Positions 22,315 through 22,466 of a stretch of 22,466 nt of DNA are shown here, piece after piece. The notes under the pieces were generated by a model, which ran no database searches, was not told where the DNA came from, and was given only the letters and a program-made list of their open reading frames with translations. The stretch covers positions 1 to 22,466 of the forward strand of contig NZ_CALADU010000213.1 in NCBI RefSeq assembly GCF_937890665.1. Direction: 5' to 3'. The stretch is from an uncultured Subdoligranulum sp. GTDB lineage: Bacteria > Bacillota_A > Clostridia > Oscillospirales > Ruminococcaceae. Position numbers and translations under genes: made by a program. Positions within the stretch are counted from its first letter, which is position 1, and each line of letters starts with the position of its first letter.

Positions 22315-22324
22315 TACAAACCCA

Positions 22325-22370
22325 AAACAACCCCCGCTGCTGCGCTTTTTCGCGGCGGCGGGGGTTGTTT
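22325..22370 (+). terminator. Terminator of the brnQ-like gene
   Basis: A 20-bp stem (22325-22344 with 22351-22370, two G-U pairs) has a 6-base loop and ends in TTGTTT. The remaining bases to 22466 show no clear gene or RNA. Confidence 0.88.
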
Positions 22371-22466
22371 GCGGTATATAGGGGATTAGCCGAAAGCGGC
22401 GGCTACGGCAGGCTGGGACCGGGGCCGGGGGCGGGGGGACAAAAAGACTTGGCCCAGCTCTGACAC

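Overview
The window reads as ordinary chromosome of a GC-rich Firmicute, most likely a gut Clostridia of the Oscillospiraceae/Ruminococcaceae type (Faecalibacterium/Gemmiger-like). This is inferred from strong AGGAGG-type ribosome sites, sigma-A-like promoters that nearly all have 17-bp spacers, many intrinsic terminators, a ThiW-type ECF thiamine locus under a TPP riboswitch, and gene content typical of that group. No phage, IS element, CRISPR array, tRNA or rRNA was seen.

Layout. 43-2311 (+): a two-component system (OmpR-type regulator, histidine kinase) translationally coupled to a small two-helix membrane protein. 2439-3028 (+): an 82-aa helical-repeat protein and a 108-aa membrane protein. 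3088-3387 (-): a glutaredoxin-like protein, divergent from an iron-type alcohol dehydrogenase (3653-4837, +). 5086-7225 (+): a polysaccharide flippase broken by one in-frame TAG, followed by an intact CMP-nonulosonate synthetase. 7340-8248 (-): a cation diffusion facilitator behind a consensus promoter and a structured, terminator-containing leader. 8801-9736 (+): a zinc-ribbon membrane protein. 9793-13999 (-): the operon thiW-thiM-thiE-thiD-thiC, with a promoter, TPP riboswitch and terminator at 14231-14422 and a second structured leader segment at 14018-14230. 14447-16159 (-): a NadX-like dehydrogenase and a 2-hydroxyacid-dehydrogenase-like protein lacking the usual catalytic residues. 16394-20838 (+): a five-gene overlapping operon made of a small four-helix, four-histidine protein, two CydDC-like ABC exporter halves, a YgbA-like protein and a YbaN/DUF454 protein. 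20974-22314 (+): a BrnQ-type branched-chain amino acid carrier.

How the genes fit together. The thi operon makes HMP (ThiC), phosphorylates it (ThiD), imports and phosphorylates thiazole (ThiW, ThiM) and joins the two (ThiE). No thiazole-synthesis genes are present here, which suggests de novo pyrimidine synthesis with thiazole salvage. The 16394-20838 operon looks like a heme/thiol export and nitrosative-stress unit. Its first protein carries two histidine pairs, each spaced 14 residues, as in b-type cytochromes, and its leader has two TTAG inverted repeats and an early terminator.

The best leads for something undescribed are the CDF leader RNA (8351-8511), with mutually exclusive terminator and antiterminator hairpins; the second structured element between the TPP riboswitch and thiW; and the four-histidine protein with its operon and operator region. 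All family names are by eye; no database search was run.
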